A stretch of 64,000 nt of DNA from Acorus gramineus (GCA_030737835.1 JAUJYN010000020.1:682001-746000); one strand, 5' to 3'. Shown: positions 31,103 to 43,905, counted from the stretch's first letter. Numbers and translations: made by a program. Notes: generated by a model not told the origin, from the sequence alone.

Positions 31103-32245
31103 ATGCCTCCTCGCAGAGGACGACGCGGACGTGGTCCCTCTCGACCCTTGGAGGTCTCCGGACCTGCCAGAGTCGAGGATGCTATTGGTGAGTCCTCAGC
31201 CGAGAGGTCAGGACCAGCGCAGGAGCCTCCTGCCTGGGAGCGCGCGTTTGCGCGGTTGACGGATTTAGTAGAGACCCAGACGAGGGTATTGGCAGATCAG
31301 GCGCGGGAGATTCGGGAGTTGCGGGCAGCCCGCGAGGCAGTACCGCAGGTTCCCTTGGCGGCAGATCCGCCTGTAGTGCCTGATACACGCCCAGTCCCCG
31401 TGGTGGAGATTCCGGCGGCCAGAGTTCAGGATCCTCAGGAGAGGGAGGCAGGGCTAGAGGCTGCAGCGAGGGTCCAGCAGAGTGGACTCTCAGCCTTTCT
31501 GAAGCTCCACCCTCCCGAGTTCCGAGGACAGACGGAGGACCCCCTTGCCCCCGAGAGATGGTTGATGGAGGTGGATACCATCTTCTCGACGATGCTGTGC
31601 ACAGATCGCCAGAGGGTCTCCCTGGCTGCGTTTATGCTGAAGGGTAGCGCCGCCGAGTGGTGGGCTACTAGATCAGTGGATATCCCAGAGGGATTGGAGC
31701 GGCTCACGTGGGCGGGATTCAGGGGATACTTCTTGGAGGAGTATTTCCCCTTCTCGACGCGACAGATGGTGGAGCGGGAGTTTGAGCAGCTGACTCAGGG
31801 CACTATGTCCGTCGCTGACTACTCCACGCAGTTCACGAGGCTGTCCCGTTTCGCCCCAGCTCTGGTGATGGACGAGGCGTCGAGATGCCGTCGCTTCGAG
31901 CTCGGTCTCAGCAGTGCCATCAGAGTGCACGTCACCGCCCATGCTTTCACGAGGTTCTCTGACTTGGTCTCACGGGCGAAGACAGTCGAGAGAGACCTCG
32001 GGATTCAGGTGAGAGCTCCGACCCCGACGACAGACCAGAGGCCACCCAGAGGCCAGGACAGAGGGCAGCGGAAGAAGAAGAGGGCCCGCTTCGAGCAGTC
32101 AGCGGCTCCCTCTCTTCCAGCAGATGTGGTGCCAGCGCGAGGCCCAGCACCCATCGCAGCCGTGCCGGTCCAGTCGAGGCGGCCAGAGACGAGGCGCTGT
32201 TATCACTGTCAGCGCGTCGGGCATATTCTGTATAATTGCCCCGAC
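31103..32245 (+). pseudogene. gag, open but cut by a fused inverted LTR
   Basis: The ATG at 31103 opens MPPRRGRRGRGPSRPLEV, 105 bases after the PBS and just after TTTTCTTAG (AG at 31092-31093). The frame has no stop through the gag domain (RWLMEVDTIFSTM, FMLKGSAAEWWATRS, FLEEYFPFSTRQ, EFEQLTQGTMSVADYSTQF), a basic stretch RGQRKKKRARFEQ and an intact CCHC knuckle, CYHCQRVGHILYNC. It is the best-preserved gag in the window, about 381 codons. At about 32245 (after NCPDA) it enters antisense LTR sequence, so protease and pol are gone and the rest of the open frame (to 32734) is not gag. Confidence 0.88.
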
Positions 32246-33872
32246 GCGCCGCCGAACCTCCCGGGTGCACCGCGCGCCCCCTGCGCCCCAGCGCAGCCGC
32301 CCGCGCACACCCCGCACGCCACGCGCTGGCCCGCGAGCACCCCGCACACCCCGCGCGCAGCGCCTCGCCCCGCGCGCACCCCGCGCGCACCTCCAGCCCC
32401 CTCTCCGCGCGCACTCCGCGCGCACCTACCAGCCTCTACCCGCGCGCACCACGCGCGCACCACCCGCTCGCACCCACTGCACCGCGCGCATGCCTGCGCC
32501 TCAGTCCAGCGCCCGGTATCCGCGGCCCAGCACCCGACGCTCAGCGCCCAGCACCCGGGACCCTCACCCAGCGCCCACGCGCACGCCCGCGCAGCACGCA
32601 CCCAACGCGCCTGGCAGCACTCGCCCAGCGCGCCTGCCAGCCTGCGCGCGCTGCTGCCCTCGCTGCCTGCCTGCGCGCGTCGCCGAGTGGCCCGAGCACC
32701 GTTCGCCTTGCACGCCCAGCCACTGCCCGCCTGATGCCCGAGCACCCCCTGCCAGCTACCCGAGCATGGCCTGCCCAGCCGGCCTGCTCTGCTCGCACAA
32801 CCCGCAGCCATCCCGCTCCGCACACCTCCCCTGCACCCCCCGAGCGCACGCCCGCGCGCGCGCCCTCGCGCACGCGCTCGCGCGCCCGGCAAACTGGTGC
32901 ACCTGCTCCCAGCCTACCCGAGCTAGTCCTACCCAGCACGCCCGCACGCCCAGCACGCCCGCGCACAGCACGCCCAGCACGCACGCACTGCTGGCCACCA
33001 GCTCCCCCCCGAGCGCACGCCCGTGCGCACACCCGCGCGCACGCACGCGCGCACGCCCGCGCGCGCCCAGCCTGCTGCGCTGCTGTGCTGCTGCCGGTGC
33101 TGCCTGCTGCCCGGGACTGCCAGCCCACCTGCCCGAGCTCCTCTACCACCCACCACCGGCCACCAATGGCCTCCGACCACCACCACAGCCCTCCGACGGC
33201 CACCCACAGCCGCCAACCGCCTCCCAACCCCAAATCTACCCTCCTAACATACATCTAAGCAAGAAAAGAGGGGAAAGAGGGCTTACCGAGGGGAAGAAGG
33301 GAAGTCTGGATGCTCTCCGCGCGCCGAAACCTTTCCCCAAGGGCTTCCACCGCCCGGATCTCGCTTGGCCTCCGAAATGGTCCAAAACAGAGGAGAAGAG
33401 AGGGGGGACGGAGGGGCTCATCTCCGGAATCCGGATTTGAAAGCACCAGGGTGTAGATCGGGACCCGATCTACACTTCCTATGCTTTAGGTTTTAAGCTT
33501 TGAGGGGTCTAGGGGGCTCAAAAGTGAGAAAAGGAGAGAGGGGAGAGAGAAAATGAAATTGGTAGGGATGATGAATAGTGATTTCAAAATTAAATCACAC
33601 CTATATGTAGCGAGCGACTTAAAAACCCAGATACGCCCTGGAACTGTGAAATTTCAGAAACGTTGCCGGAATTCGATGAAATTTTCGTGAGAGGCTTAAA
33701 ATGGCACCAGGACACCAAATATGCAGTTAGATTTCCAATCGGAGTCCTCTAACTCAGGACGATAGCTAACAGTCCAAAAATTAGCGGTTCCGATCGAAAA
33801 CCGAAAAAAATTGAAAAACTGCTAGAACGCTCCAACGGTTACCAGCAGGTTAAAAGTGACACAATTATAACA
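32246..33872 (-). repeat. Inverted LTR fragment fused to gag
   Basis: Read on the minus strand this is the front half of a long LTR, from TGTTATAATTGTGTCAC at 33872 through the CATCGAATTCCGGCAACG block (about 33665-33682), palindrome (33475-33451), donor GTAAGC (33286-33281) and GC-rich tract (about 33075-32246), where it breaks into gag. It pairs with 28112-29400 as a long inverted repeat. The 5' terminus is intact (flank AATCT). The large ORFs across it come from base composition. Confidence 0.82.
33451..33475 (-). other. Perfect 25-bp palindrome in the inverted LTR
   Basis: Twelve-base arms GTGTAGATCGGG and CCCGATCTACAC around a single base. Confidence 0.7.
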
Positions 33873-36443
33873 AATCTAATACTCTCCGTTTCTATTTTTT
33901 TGTAAACGATCATAAAATAGTCATATTATATGCTAGTTGCACTATTTGAAGAACGCTCAAAGATCTTGAAGAATATGTTATCTACATTTTAATATACATC
34001 ATCATATGTTTTTTTTGTTTGTTGTTTAAATGGTTTATTTGGAAAAAAAGAAGTTACAAACATGTATCTAAATCTGAATAATGTTATTTAATAAAAAATG
34101 ATTTTCGTGAATGTATGGTATAATTGGTTATGATGAAGCAATTATGTTTACCCGGTGTATTTGAATAAAATGCTTATTTTACATGTATTTGAACCCAAAT
34201 TAGTGATGGAACACCTACTTTCAAATACAATATGCAACCACCTAACAAAGTGAAATAGTAGTGGATTATGGCCAATTAATGTGTTAGATGCCTAGGGATG
34301 TAAATGGTTTATTATTACCTTTGAGGGTATCAAAATATATAATGTTTCTGAATTTGGAAGATTGTACATAAAATATGAATGTAAGATTCAGACTACTACA
34401 ATGTATGTAGATGTAGAACATATCTGAATCTGTATAGTGTATCTGAAATTATTATTTTATTCTTTCATCTGCTTCAAATGAGTTAAATTGATTGTATGAA
34501 ATACCTCGCTTATTCTACAAGATAAAGGAAAAAAAAGAGCTGTTTGAATTCAGGTGTCAGACTTGTTTTAGAATTACATGAATTTAACTGTAAGTGAATG
34601 TTTGAGAATTTTTTTAGAATTTAGTAGATATATCTGAATGTATTTGAATAAGATGGATTGAATCTGAATAATAAGCAATGTTTCTTGATGTATCTCACTC
34701 ATCAAGTTGTGCTCTTAACTAGTTTGATTACAAAATGAAACTGAATACCATTTCTTGCTATTCAAATTAACATTTTTGCAAGAACCCAAAAAAGACAAAA
34801 TAGCATAACAAAGGAGATGCATAACTTATTATCCCCAGTATAGATCCACATTAAATAATTTTTTTGGATGTTTGCATCAATGAAATTAAAAAGAAGACAT
34901 GTGAAAATGCTCCAAAGGACTCCTTTGTGGAATCTTTTCAAATCCTTCTTGGACAAATCCTATGATTACAAGGTGACCAAGAAAAATGATGATGATGACC
35001 TATCCATAATCCAAACATTTGACAAGAAGACCAACTCCTTCATGGTCAGCGGGAAGCCATTAAAGATCACAACTGAAGATGTTGAATTAATTTTTGCGAT
35101 TCAATTTGGGAATAAAAATGTTGAAGGCACATAATTTTTATTGAAGTGTTTCAATTGGAATTTGTTTGACATGTGAAAATAGTTTTTTGAAATGAAGCTT
35201 GAGATATTAATTGTATCTTAATTTCCCTTTAACAGTGACTTATGAAAGTAAACCAGACACACCATTCGTACAAAAGAGGTTTAGGAATGTGAAAAGGTCA
35301 AATGCACCATAGATCAAGGAGCAATTGCCAAATGCATTGGCAGGCAATGCTGACACTGAAAATTTTAAATTTCATATGTTTTGTTGCTGATTCAACAAAT
35401 GAAATGCAAGATTTGATAGTTTTTGGTGATGTATGTAAATGAATGATTATCATTACATTTGTTTTGTTGCTATTTCAACAAATGAAAAACAATATTTGAT
35501 GATCATGTTTTGTTAGTTGTTTACTGCAATAGATTTCGTAATAGTAAATGTATATGAATCTAAATAAGTGCAATAGATTTAAAAATAGGGTTATAGATTT
35601 CAATATATAACTATGACATGATTTTTTGTTATGTCTGTGTGAAGAGAGACAATAAATCAAACAATTACACATTAAATCATTTGAGTTATCTATTTTATTA
35701 GTTATCTGTACTTGCGAATACCTCATATTTCATAAAAGTATTTGAATGTTAATCAATGTATCTGAATCTAGAAAACTTAATTTACACTTTTTATTCAAGG
35801 TAAGTACTACCATAAATATATCTGGGCCCAACAAATTCACACAGATATGAACCAAGCAATGCATTGAAACACAAAAGTGTAGAAATACATAATGAAAGTG
35901 GCTTCATATCGTTCACTATCGATTACACTTTTCAAGAAGGGCCACACAAGAAAAGAAGAATGTAACAAAAAAAAAAAACATAAGATCAAGATGGAGAAGA
36001 TCCAGCAACTGCTTCTCAAAATTTCTCAACATTAGAATCTTGAAATATCTTCATTTTCTTGTTCCTCAGCTTGTAGACCTTGGATGTCCTCATTTTTTAT
36101 GGTAGTCTCCCTTTGCTTCGAACCTTGAAAGGAGAGTGTACTATTGAACCTCGTAGTGGATCTTCACCAACACTACTACAGTTAGCATTCCCTGTGGTGG
36201 TGTTTGTTAAATCATCAAACAAAGAATCCAAATACTTTTTGCACAACTCAAACTTCTTACGGGAGACAACGGTAGCCTCAACAACTGTCAAAAATTTAGA
36301 ATACAAATTATAGGAGACCAAATCTATCACAAAATGGAATAAGGGATATAGCTGCATAAGTTTGAGAGAATTAAGCGTAGATACGTCCATTATAATTAGC
36401 AAGCGAACCAGAATAGGAGAGCCCAAAGACCCAAATTACCCCA
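33873..36443. other. AT-rich island with no LTR sequence
   Basis: About 2.6 kb of AT-rich sequence unlike the GC-rich LTRs on either side. Apart from the gene fragment at 34868-35380 it shows short repeated words (GTATCTGAATCT-like) between 34060 and 35770. A minus-strand frame of 109 codons at 36097-36426 begins MGSPILVRLLIIMDVST; I recognise no family and give it little weight. This is probably the oldest DNA in the window, the target into which the Tat-like element inserted. Confidence 0.6.
34868..35380 (+). pseudogene. Decayed gene fragment, plant transposon-derived (Ulp1/PMD-type N-terminus?)
   Basis: An 89-codon frame (34868-35134) reads MKLKRRHVKMLQRTPLWNL, SFLDKSYDYK, then FDKKTNSFMVSGKPLKITTE with DVELIFAIQFG. 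The order of a basic segment, TPLWNLF and an ITxEDVxLIFGI-like motif resembles the N-terminal part of plant proteins carried by Ulp1-type or plant-mobile-domain elements. This is from memory and not checked. After an apparent intron (to about 35233, ending TTAACAG) a second block reads TPFVQKRFRNVKRSNAP-stop-IKEQLPNAL, also typical of that family. The stop and the lack of further exons make it a remnant. Confidence 0.35.
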
Positions 36444-36877
36444 TGTCATAAATAGGCCCATCTTCCTCATTAGGTCGGACTAATGAATATTCTGGTCGGG
36501 CTCTCACACAGGTCGGATGTTTAATTATTGGCCTACTAAGGATGGATAAATGATATTGCTCGAAAAAGTTGAGATGGCCGAGTATAAAAGTATGACCTGA
36601 AGTATGGGATGTCCATGCCATAACACCTGGACTGGAATTTAGATCAGCCATGTATTCAAGTCTATAAAATAACGATAAACCAAAGGAATATTCCCTGAAG
36701 CAGGAAAAGGACTAGTTGTCAGGAAATCAGTTGAAATACGGCAATCCCTAGGTGACATGTGTTCACAGATCCAGAAGCCACATGGAGATTCCATCTCACG
36801 ATATGCTCACTCCTCAAGGCTAAGCCCGGCACACCCCTTTTCTAGTATAAAATGGGGACATCTCCTCCCCCTCAAGG
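36444..36877 (+). repeat. 5' LTR of the Tat-like element, part 1
   Basis: It probably starts TGTCATAAATAGG at 36444 (the boundary is inferred from TG). A TATA box lies at 36846. It is interrupted after CAAGG at 36877. Parts 2 and 3 are 40059-40261 and 43906-43990; without the two inserted LTRs the total is about 0.72 kb, ending CCCCCACA just before the PBS. Confidence 0.6.
36846..36852 (+). promoter_or_regulatory. TATA box of the Tat-like LTR
   Basis: TATAAAA followed by TGGGGACATCTCC, a typical LTR core promoter layout; a solo LTR has inserted about 25 bases downstream. Confidence 0.5.
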
Positions 36878-39800
36878 TGTCACGCCCCAGGGCGACCGTC
36901 CCCGGGACGCGGCAAGGGTATACATGATATCAGCAGTCAATACATGAGATCAATAATATACCATAAACAACAGCTAATAAGACAACACAGACAACAAAAA
37001 GGCTGACATGATGTATACACAAAAAAGCGGAAGCAAAAGACTGAATCTGTAAATCAACAACACTTTACAGACTCGATACATAATCATAAGTCCTGTGAGA
37101 GCCAATATATCCACAATACATCCAAATACAATCCAAACTGGGTGCCCAAGCACAGAAATATATACATACAATGAAAGAGAAGGATGCTGATGGCCTCAAA
37201 ACTCGAGGGACGTGGCGCTACTCCGCTACTGGTGTAGTCGCTCGGGAAGCTCCTCCTTCAAGTCCGCCTCAGTAATCACTGGAGAAAATAATTATGCGAG
37301 GGGTGAGCCACACGCTCAGTGAATAGCACAACCCATGCATACAATTTATATTAACCACATTTAATCAAACCACTAGCCTCAAAGTGGCTTAAACAACACA
37401 AATCCGGGGGTTCGTTACATCACCGAACCACCATACCCTCACCCTCACCCTCACCCCTCAATAGGTGACAAAGGATGTTGGGACTTAATAGGCTGATAAT
37501 CATCCTTACACAATCCAGTGGGTCGCCACATCACCGGCCCACCACACCCTCACCCTCACCCCTCAATAGGTGACATAGGCTCTTGGGACTGACTAGGCTG
37601 TTGGTCACCCTTGGTCTGTAGGTCGTTTGGCCACTCCCACATTCAGCACAGTCCGTCTACCAAATCAGGAGGTGCCTACTGATGGGAGCCCCTGCACGGG
37701 ACGACCTTTCTAACGCTGAGGTAGTCTTTACGCGGATCCAACGAAGGGAACAGAACAGCCTATCCATCGCATATGATCCACTCGGATCCGCTGACAGCAC
37801 ATCTCTACAACTCTAATGTCTTGAATTCTTCAGAATTCCTCCAGCGCGCATAACCAAGATGCGGGGAATACATAAGATAATAAAGAGGGAAAAGAGGCCT
37901 TGGGAGGGCAACCTGAGGTCCCGATATAGGACATCCCGCCAACCAAACAAGGAACACGGAGTACCCTAGCCCGGGTCTCAATGTTGACCTCGCAAGGCCC
38001 CCTTAATATTCCCCAAGGCATGCTAAAAATATCTTAAGCTTGCATTTAAGTAAATAAATCAAACTAATAGGACGCATGCATAGGTCGAGGCTTTCCTAGC
38101 ATGATAACGAGGTGACAGGATGCACGGCTCATACACATATCCTAAGGGTGCAAGTCCCTAACATACAAGTCTAGGGTGACATGCATTCTACACATAAATC
38201 ATGCTTGCATGGGTTATAACATAACAGTTAATATTAACTATGTGCCCCAGGGGAGGATGGTACACGCCCAAGTGCATGTAGCGCCTCCCAACTGGGTTGG
38301 GTTGTCCCACTCACCGGAAGTCGGGTCGTCGCGCGACCGTCCGTCAAGATCTGCAAGACAGGGTATCAACTTGGTGAGTAAAATCCACAAATACCACAAA
38401 ATACACAAAAACATACAAATAAACACCCAACACTCGGGCAAACGTGCATACGGCCCGTATGCACGCTAGCCCGAGCACCCCGACTTACTCCCGCACCCTC
38501 GGCAACCACCCGCACGGCCACCCGCCCTCGGATGCACCGCCGCGCCTCAGCCCGTGCACCCAGGCGCACCGCTGGGCCCCTGCCCGCACGTCTGGACCTG
38601 CTGCCGAGACACCCTGGTGCACCGCGCGACCACTGCGCCCCATCGCAGCAGCCCGCGCGCACCCCGCACGCCCCGCGCTGGCCCGCGAGCACACCGCACG
38701 CCTCGCGCGCCCAGCGCCTCGCCCCGGCCGCACCCCACGCGTACCTCTGCTGCCTCGCCGCGCCCTCGCCTCGCTCCGCGCGCACCCCGCGCTCGCCCAG
38801 CACTCCATCGACTCGTCGCGCGCGCACAGCGTGCCTGCGCCCCTGCGCAGCGCTCCGCGTGCACCCCACACGACGCCCTGCACGCATGCCCACTCGCCCA
38901 GCTCCCCCAGCACGCCCAGCACATGCCCACTCGACCAGCGCCCAGCACACTCGCGCCCAGCGCCCAGCACGCGCTCCCAGTGCCTAGCACACGCGCCCTG
39001 CTGGCCTCCAGCTCCACCCGAGTGCACGCCCACGTGCACGCCCGCGCGCACGCACGAGCGCGCCCTGCCAGCTGCTTCGCCTGCTGCGCCTGTGCTGCCT
39101 GTGCTGCTGCCTGCTGCGCCTGCCTTCTGCCATCCTGCCCGGGACAGACCATAACCCTGTCCGACCACCTCCACCACCAACCACCGGCCACCAATGGCCT
39201 CCGACCGCCCCCAACCACCACCAACAGCCACCCACAGCCGCCGGCCACCACCCAACCTCAAAACCACCCTCCTAACAAGCATCTAAGCCAAAAAGAAGAG
39301 GAAGAAGAGCTTACCAAGGAAAGGAAGGGATGTTCGGTTGCTCTCCGCGCACCGAAACGCCTCTCCAAGGGTCTCCACCACCAAGACCCCTTCCCACCTC
39401 CGAAATGGCTCAGATCTGAGGAGAAGAGAGGGCGGAAGAAAGGGCTAGACACGCCGGAATTCGGATTTGAAAACACCGGGGTGTAGATCGGGACCGGATC
39501 TACCCTTTCTATGATTTAGGTTTTAAGGTTTGGGCACTCCAAGGGGCTCAAAAGCTTGAAAAACAGAGAGGAATAGAGAGAAAGCAAAATAAGGAAGATG
39601 ATGAATAGTGAGCAACCATTTTTAGATCCCATTATATAAGTCAAACCAACATTAATTAGGGCTAATCTAGGTTTAAGTGAAGATTAAAGGCTTTAAGTGG
39701 GATTTGACTTAGGTCAACCCAACCACACAAAAAAACAAAAAGGGTTGACCAAGTCATGGGCCCACTTTGACCGAGTCAACTCTCCCAATGACTTCTCGCT

Positions 39801-40058
39801 CGGTCAAAACCCGGATACGCCCCGGAACTATGAAATTTTGGAAACGTTACCGGAATTCGATGAAATTTTCGTGAGTGGCTTAAAATGGCACCAGGACACA
39901 TAATATGCAGTTGGATTTTTAATCAGAGTCCTCAAACATAGGACGATAGCTAACAGTCCAAAATTTTGCGGTTCCGATCGAAAAACGAAAAAAAACTCAA
40001 AAACTGCCAAAATGCTCCAATGGTTACCAGCAGGCCAAAAAGTGACACATATATAACA
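36878..40058 (-). mobile_element. Solo LTR, minus strand, 3.2 kb, TSD CAAGG
   Basis: TGTCACGCC at 36878 and ATAACA at 40058 are flanked by CAAGG (36873-36877 and 40059-40063). It matches the LTRs at 28112 and 46173 in opposite orientation: conserved U3-type block (about 39848-39865), TATATAAT-like box (about 39632-39640), degraded palindrome (39505-39481), donor GTAAGC (39314-39309), GC-rich tract (about 39075-38450), 36-nt candidate microexon (38350-38315), GAATTCT hairpin (about 37839-37824), a duplicated block with two imperfect stem-loops (about 37575-37405) and acceptor at 37280. No interior remains. Confidence 0.93.
38315..38350 (-). other. Candidate 36-nt LTR microexon
   Basis: Minus-strand CTGTCTTGCAG precedes and GTGAGTGGG follows. 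Confidence 0.65.
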
Positions 40059-40261
40059 CAAGGTATGCACTCTCTCCCCACTTTTGCTCAAGAATTCTAA
40101 GGTCCTCTTCTCCTAGAAAGATCACTGACTTGAGCGTCGGAGGGGCATTAGCCGACACCGCATTGGTGTGAGTTTCAGGTGACTGGATGCCAAAGACGAA
40201 GGAAAGCATCGAGTAGACATTGCCTTACTTTGGATCATCGTGAAGAGGAATCAGTCACAGC
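40059..40261 (+). repeat. 5' LTR of the Tat-like element, part 2
   Basis: Short non-coding stretch between two solo LTRs. It begins with the CAAGG duplication and ends ACAGC, the duplication of the next insertion. Continuous in meaning with 36444-36877 and 43906-43990. Confidence 0.65.
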
Positions 40262-43200
40262 TGTTGTGCCTGTGTCATTTGAAGCGCTCTGATTGAAAAT
40301 TTGGCTACATAATTTTTTTCCTAGAAGTTATGTATTCCCGATTTTGTATTTGGATTTGATTTTGTTAAAATCCAAGATGAAGAGGTTTAAATATGAGTTT
40401 ATTATGAGATGTCCAGTTTTGAGTTAGCTTTCGTGCAGAAGTGGAATTAGGTCAACTGGACTCATGTAGTAAAAGTTATGGGTATTTTACCAAGTATACC
40501 CCGGGGAGGGAAATTCTGGCAGCAGCCCTGTTCTATGTTTAGCTCTAATTTAGGAATATCTGGAGAGATTATTTGATCTTGGCATGAACATGAAAGTTGT
40601 AGATAATCTTCTTGGCTTTCCAACGGAATTGGAATTGTGCAATTCGGAGCTATATTGAGGAAGTTATGGCTGTTCTAGTGAAGCATGCGCAGAATTTCTG
40701 GTCAAGGACGACTTAGTCATTTCCATCCTTCCTTAGATATTTGTGTGCAACAAATATCTTCCATCTCTCTCTCTCTCTCATCCCCTCCCAATCCCCACGT
40801 CAACTTCTTGGTTCTCCTTCTCTCTTTCAAACTCAAAGAGAAGGAGAAGGTGAAGGAAGAAATGGTGAGGGTTTGTTCATGTGTTGTAGTTGTTATTGAT
40901 CTCCTCTTCTCTCAAGCTCCTTCTCATGATCCTTCCCCCTTGATTTTCAGCCAATAAGGAAGCGGAGGAGAGGCTGAAGAGGTGGTGGTGTTGATGGTGG
41001 TGGTTGAGGTGGCCGTGGGCGCGTCGAGAGCCCCGCACCTCCCCCTTTCCGTTTCCCTCTTTTGGTAAGTCCTCTTCCCCTTCTTTTTGATTTGTAAGGG
41101 CTATTGGGATGGTTGGGGAAGTCATGAATGCTATGCATAGGGGTTAGAGTGTGTGTGAGGGGTTGGAAAGGGTTAAAATGGGGTTAGGGTTGGCTGGGCG
41201 GGCATCGGAAGCTGTCTGCGCACGTGCGCGGGCAGGTGCACGCGCAGGCGGGCGCTGGCAGGCGCTGGCGGGTGCGCAGACGAGCGCGGGCATGTGCGCG
41301 TGAGTGCGCGGGTGAGCGCGAAGTGGGCGCGCGGGTGCTGGCACGAGCTGGGCTGCGCGCGATGCAGTGCGCCTGGGCATGCGCCTGGGCGCGGGGCTGG
41401 GGACCAGTGCGCGTGCGTGCGCGTGCTGGGGCGTGCATCCAAGGTGCTGCGCGGGGGCGCAGTGCGCGCGGGTACGCGCTGGGCTGGACGCGTGGTGTGC
41501 GAAGGCGCGCGCTTGCGTGCGCGCACGCGCGGCAGCGCGTCTGGGCAGGCGGGCAGGCGCGCGGCAGTGCGCCGAGGGTGCTGGGGCGCGTGCATGCGTG
41601 TGTGCGCGTGCGGGGGGCCATGCGTGTGGCTGCTCGAGGGTTTGGGTAGGTGTCGGGGCACTCGGACTCGCGTGCGTACGTGCATGCTCGCATGCGTGCG
41701 AGTCCGTATGCATGCTTGTCCGAGTATTTGGTATTTCTAATGATTTTTATGTGTAAATTATGTTGTTACTCACCAGGTTGGATGCCCCTACCTTGCAGAT
41801 CTCGTCGGATGGGATGCGTCAGGTCCCAGGTCGTAAGGTGAGTGGTTCGATTCCAATCCCCCCCCCCCCCTCTCTCTAGGGATGCGCTCGACCCGCATAG
41901 ACGCGCGTCGCGCATCGATGGGGCCCCCTAGCTATAATATGTAGATACTATGTAATGCATGTTTTAATATGATGTAACCATGCCACATTAGACTTTGTTG
42001 CTAGGGATATGCATCCATATATCATGTATAGAGGCCCATACATGCCTGGACACCATGTCCTTTTGTTTGGAAAGCCCCGACCTATGCATGTTTCCCATTT
42101 AGTTTAATTTATTTAAATCAAATGTGAGCATATTGTGATAAGCATGCCTTAGAGAATATTATAACCTTGTTGTTATAATATATGTTTCCCCGCATCTTAG
42201 TTATGCGCCCTGCAGGAATTCTTGAGAATTCATGACATTAGTAGTGTTAGAAATCGTTGTCGACGGATCCAAGAGGATCGTATACGCGTGAGTAGGTTGT
42301 CTTCTCCTTTTGGTTGGATCCGATGTAGGGACTCCCCGGCGTTGGAAAGCTGACCTGACAGAGGGCTCCCATCTGTAGGTACCTCCGATGCGTCGGACTG
42401 TGCTGATCGTGGGAGTATACCAGGTAGAGGCTACGGAGTGTGGGAGAGGCTACCGGGTGGACCAGGGGTGGAGAGCAGTCTAGTCTGTCCCAAAAGGCCC
42501 ATGACACCCCTAAAGGGTGAGCGTGGGGTGGATCGGTGATGTTACGACCCTCTAACTTGTGTAGTTACTCCCGTATAGGGACTATGACTACTTTAAGGTT
42601 AATATGAGTGTGTTGATTGTTGTTATGCCTGTGTTTTGATATCTCGATAAGTGAGTATCGAGAGTAGTTGTTTTCCATTGGGTTCGCTTTGCGAACATGG
42701 GATCGTTCTCCCCTTCGTTGGATCCGATGTAGGAACTTCTCGGGTTTAGTTGTCCTGATAGAGGTCTCCCATCCGTAGGTACCACCGATGCATTCGGAAG
42801 AGTACTGATCGTGGGAGTATACCAGGTAGAGGCTACCCGAGGAAAGGGCTACTGGCGGACCAAGGGTGTAGAGCGGTGAGTTGAGGAGATCGGGTTGTAG
42901 ATACTACCCGGGAGAGGGTTAACGAATGATGTTACAGGCGTGGGAATCGTTCTCCCTTTTGGTTGGATCCGAGTAGGGACTCCCCGGCGTTGGAAAGCTG
43001 CCCTGACGGCTACGAAGTGTGGGAGAGGCTACCGGGTGGACCAGGGGTGTAGAGCAGTCTAAATCTCTTCCAAAAGTCTCCCTCCAGGAGTGAGGGTAAG
43101 GATGAGGTGAAGAATATCGCCGCGTGACCCATTCGTTGTTCGACCGTTCCCATAGTTGTTGGGTCCTATCTTGAATCGATGTTTAAAGGCATCGTTTGAG

Positions 43201-43905
43201 CAATTATCTAGATGTAGATGATCCGGTAGTGTTGAGTAGACCAGTAAATCCGGGTCTCTTCGACCGACGGTATGATCTCTAGACCAGTAAATCCGGGTCT
43301 CTTCGACCGACGGTATGGTCTCTCCCCAAAAGTCCCAAAAGACTCCCTCCGGGAGTGAGGGTGGGGGTGAGGTTGGTCGCGCCGCCGCGTGACCCAGTTA
43401 TCCATGGGTTTCCACCCATGTTTTCCTTGAAAGGAAATTGATTATGTATTGAACTGTAGTATGGTGATTGGTTTCCAGCCACTCACTGAGCTTGTAGCTC
43501 ACCCCTCGCATACTGTTTCTTTTCAGGGGCAGTGTTGGGCATGGAGCTGGAGCTTTCCTGTGGCGTGGTCTTATGGGCGTGGAGCGTTCTGCCGGCGGGT
43601 GGCGAGTGCGAGGCTGTCAGCATTCCTAGAGTCATTTTATGTTTTGTAAATCGTGCATGTGGCACAGGTTGTATTTTCTTTGGTCTAGACTTAGCTTTCA
43701 CAGGACATTGATTGTGTATTAGGGTCTATAATAATGTTTTTGATTTACAGACATTGTTTATATATTATGCTTCCGCTTTTCAGTCAGTTATCATTATCTT
43801 TGTTTGCCGCCTTGCGTATTGTTGTTGGTGTCTTTATTGACCTCAGGTATTGATAGCTGATATTTTATTATTTTGCCACGTCTCGGGGACGCCTGGGGCG
43901 TGACA
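40262..43905 (+). mobile_element. Solo LTR, plus strand, 3.6 kb, TSD ACAGC
   Basis: TGTTGTGCC at 40262 and GGGGCGTGACA at 43905 are flanked by ACAGC (40257-40261 and 43906-43910). It is the complete example of the longest LTR subfamily: CT run near 40770, acceptor GATTTTCAG near 40949, donor GTAAGT at 41065, GC-rich tract (about 41195-41720), 39-nt candidate microexon (41799-41837), GAATTCT hairpin (about 42217-42232), and a long 3' half with repeats of the GAGGGCTCCCA block and an acceptor at 43526. Near 42623 a short TGTTATGCCTGTG copy of the LTR start is embedded, also seen inverted near 55110. Confidence 0.92.
41799..41837 (+). other. Candidate 39-nt LTR microexon
   Basis: CTACCTTGCAG precedes, GTGAGTGG follows; CTCACC lies about 30 bases upstream. 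Confidence 0.6.

Noticed and set aside
32124-33440. ORF of 438 codons and the C-terminal half of the 543-codon gag frame
   Set aside because: After 32245 this is antisense LTR; the translation is Pro/Ala/Arg low complexity.
36080-36426. ORFs of 77 (plus) and 109 (minus) codons as host genes
   Set aside because: Overlapping on opposite strands, no recognised motif, next to a Tat LTR; kept only as a note under the AT-rich island.
38366-39486. Several ORFs of 190-310 codons
   Set aside because: Same GC-rich LTR tract in a solo LTR; no conserved frame with other copies.
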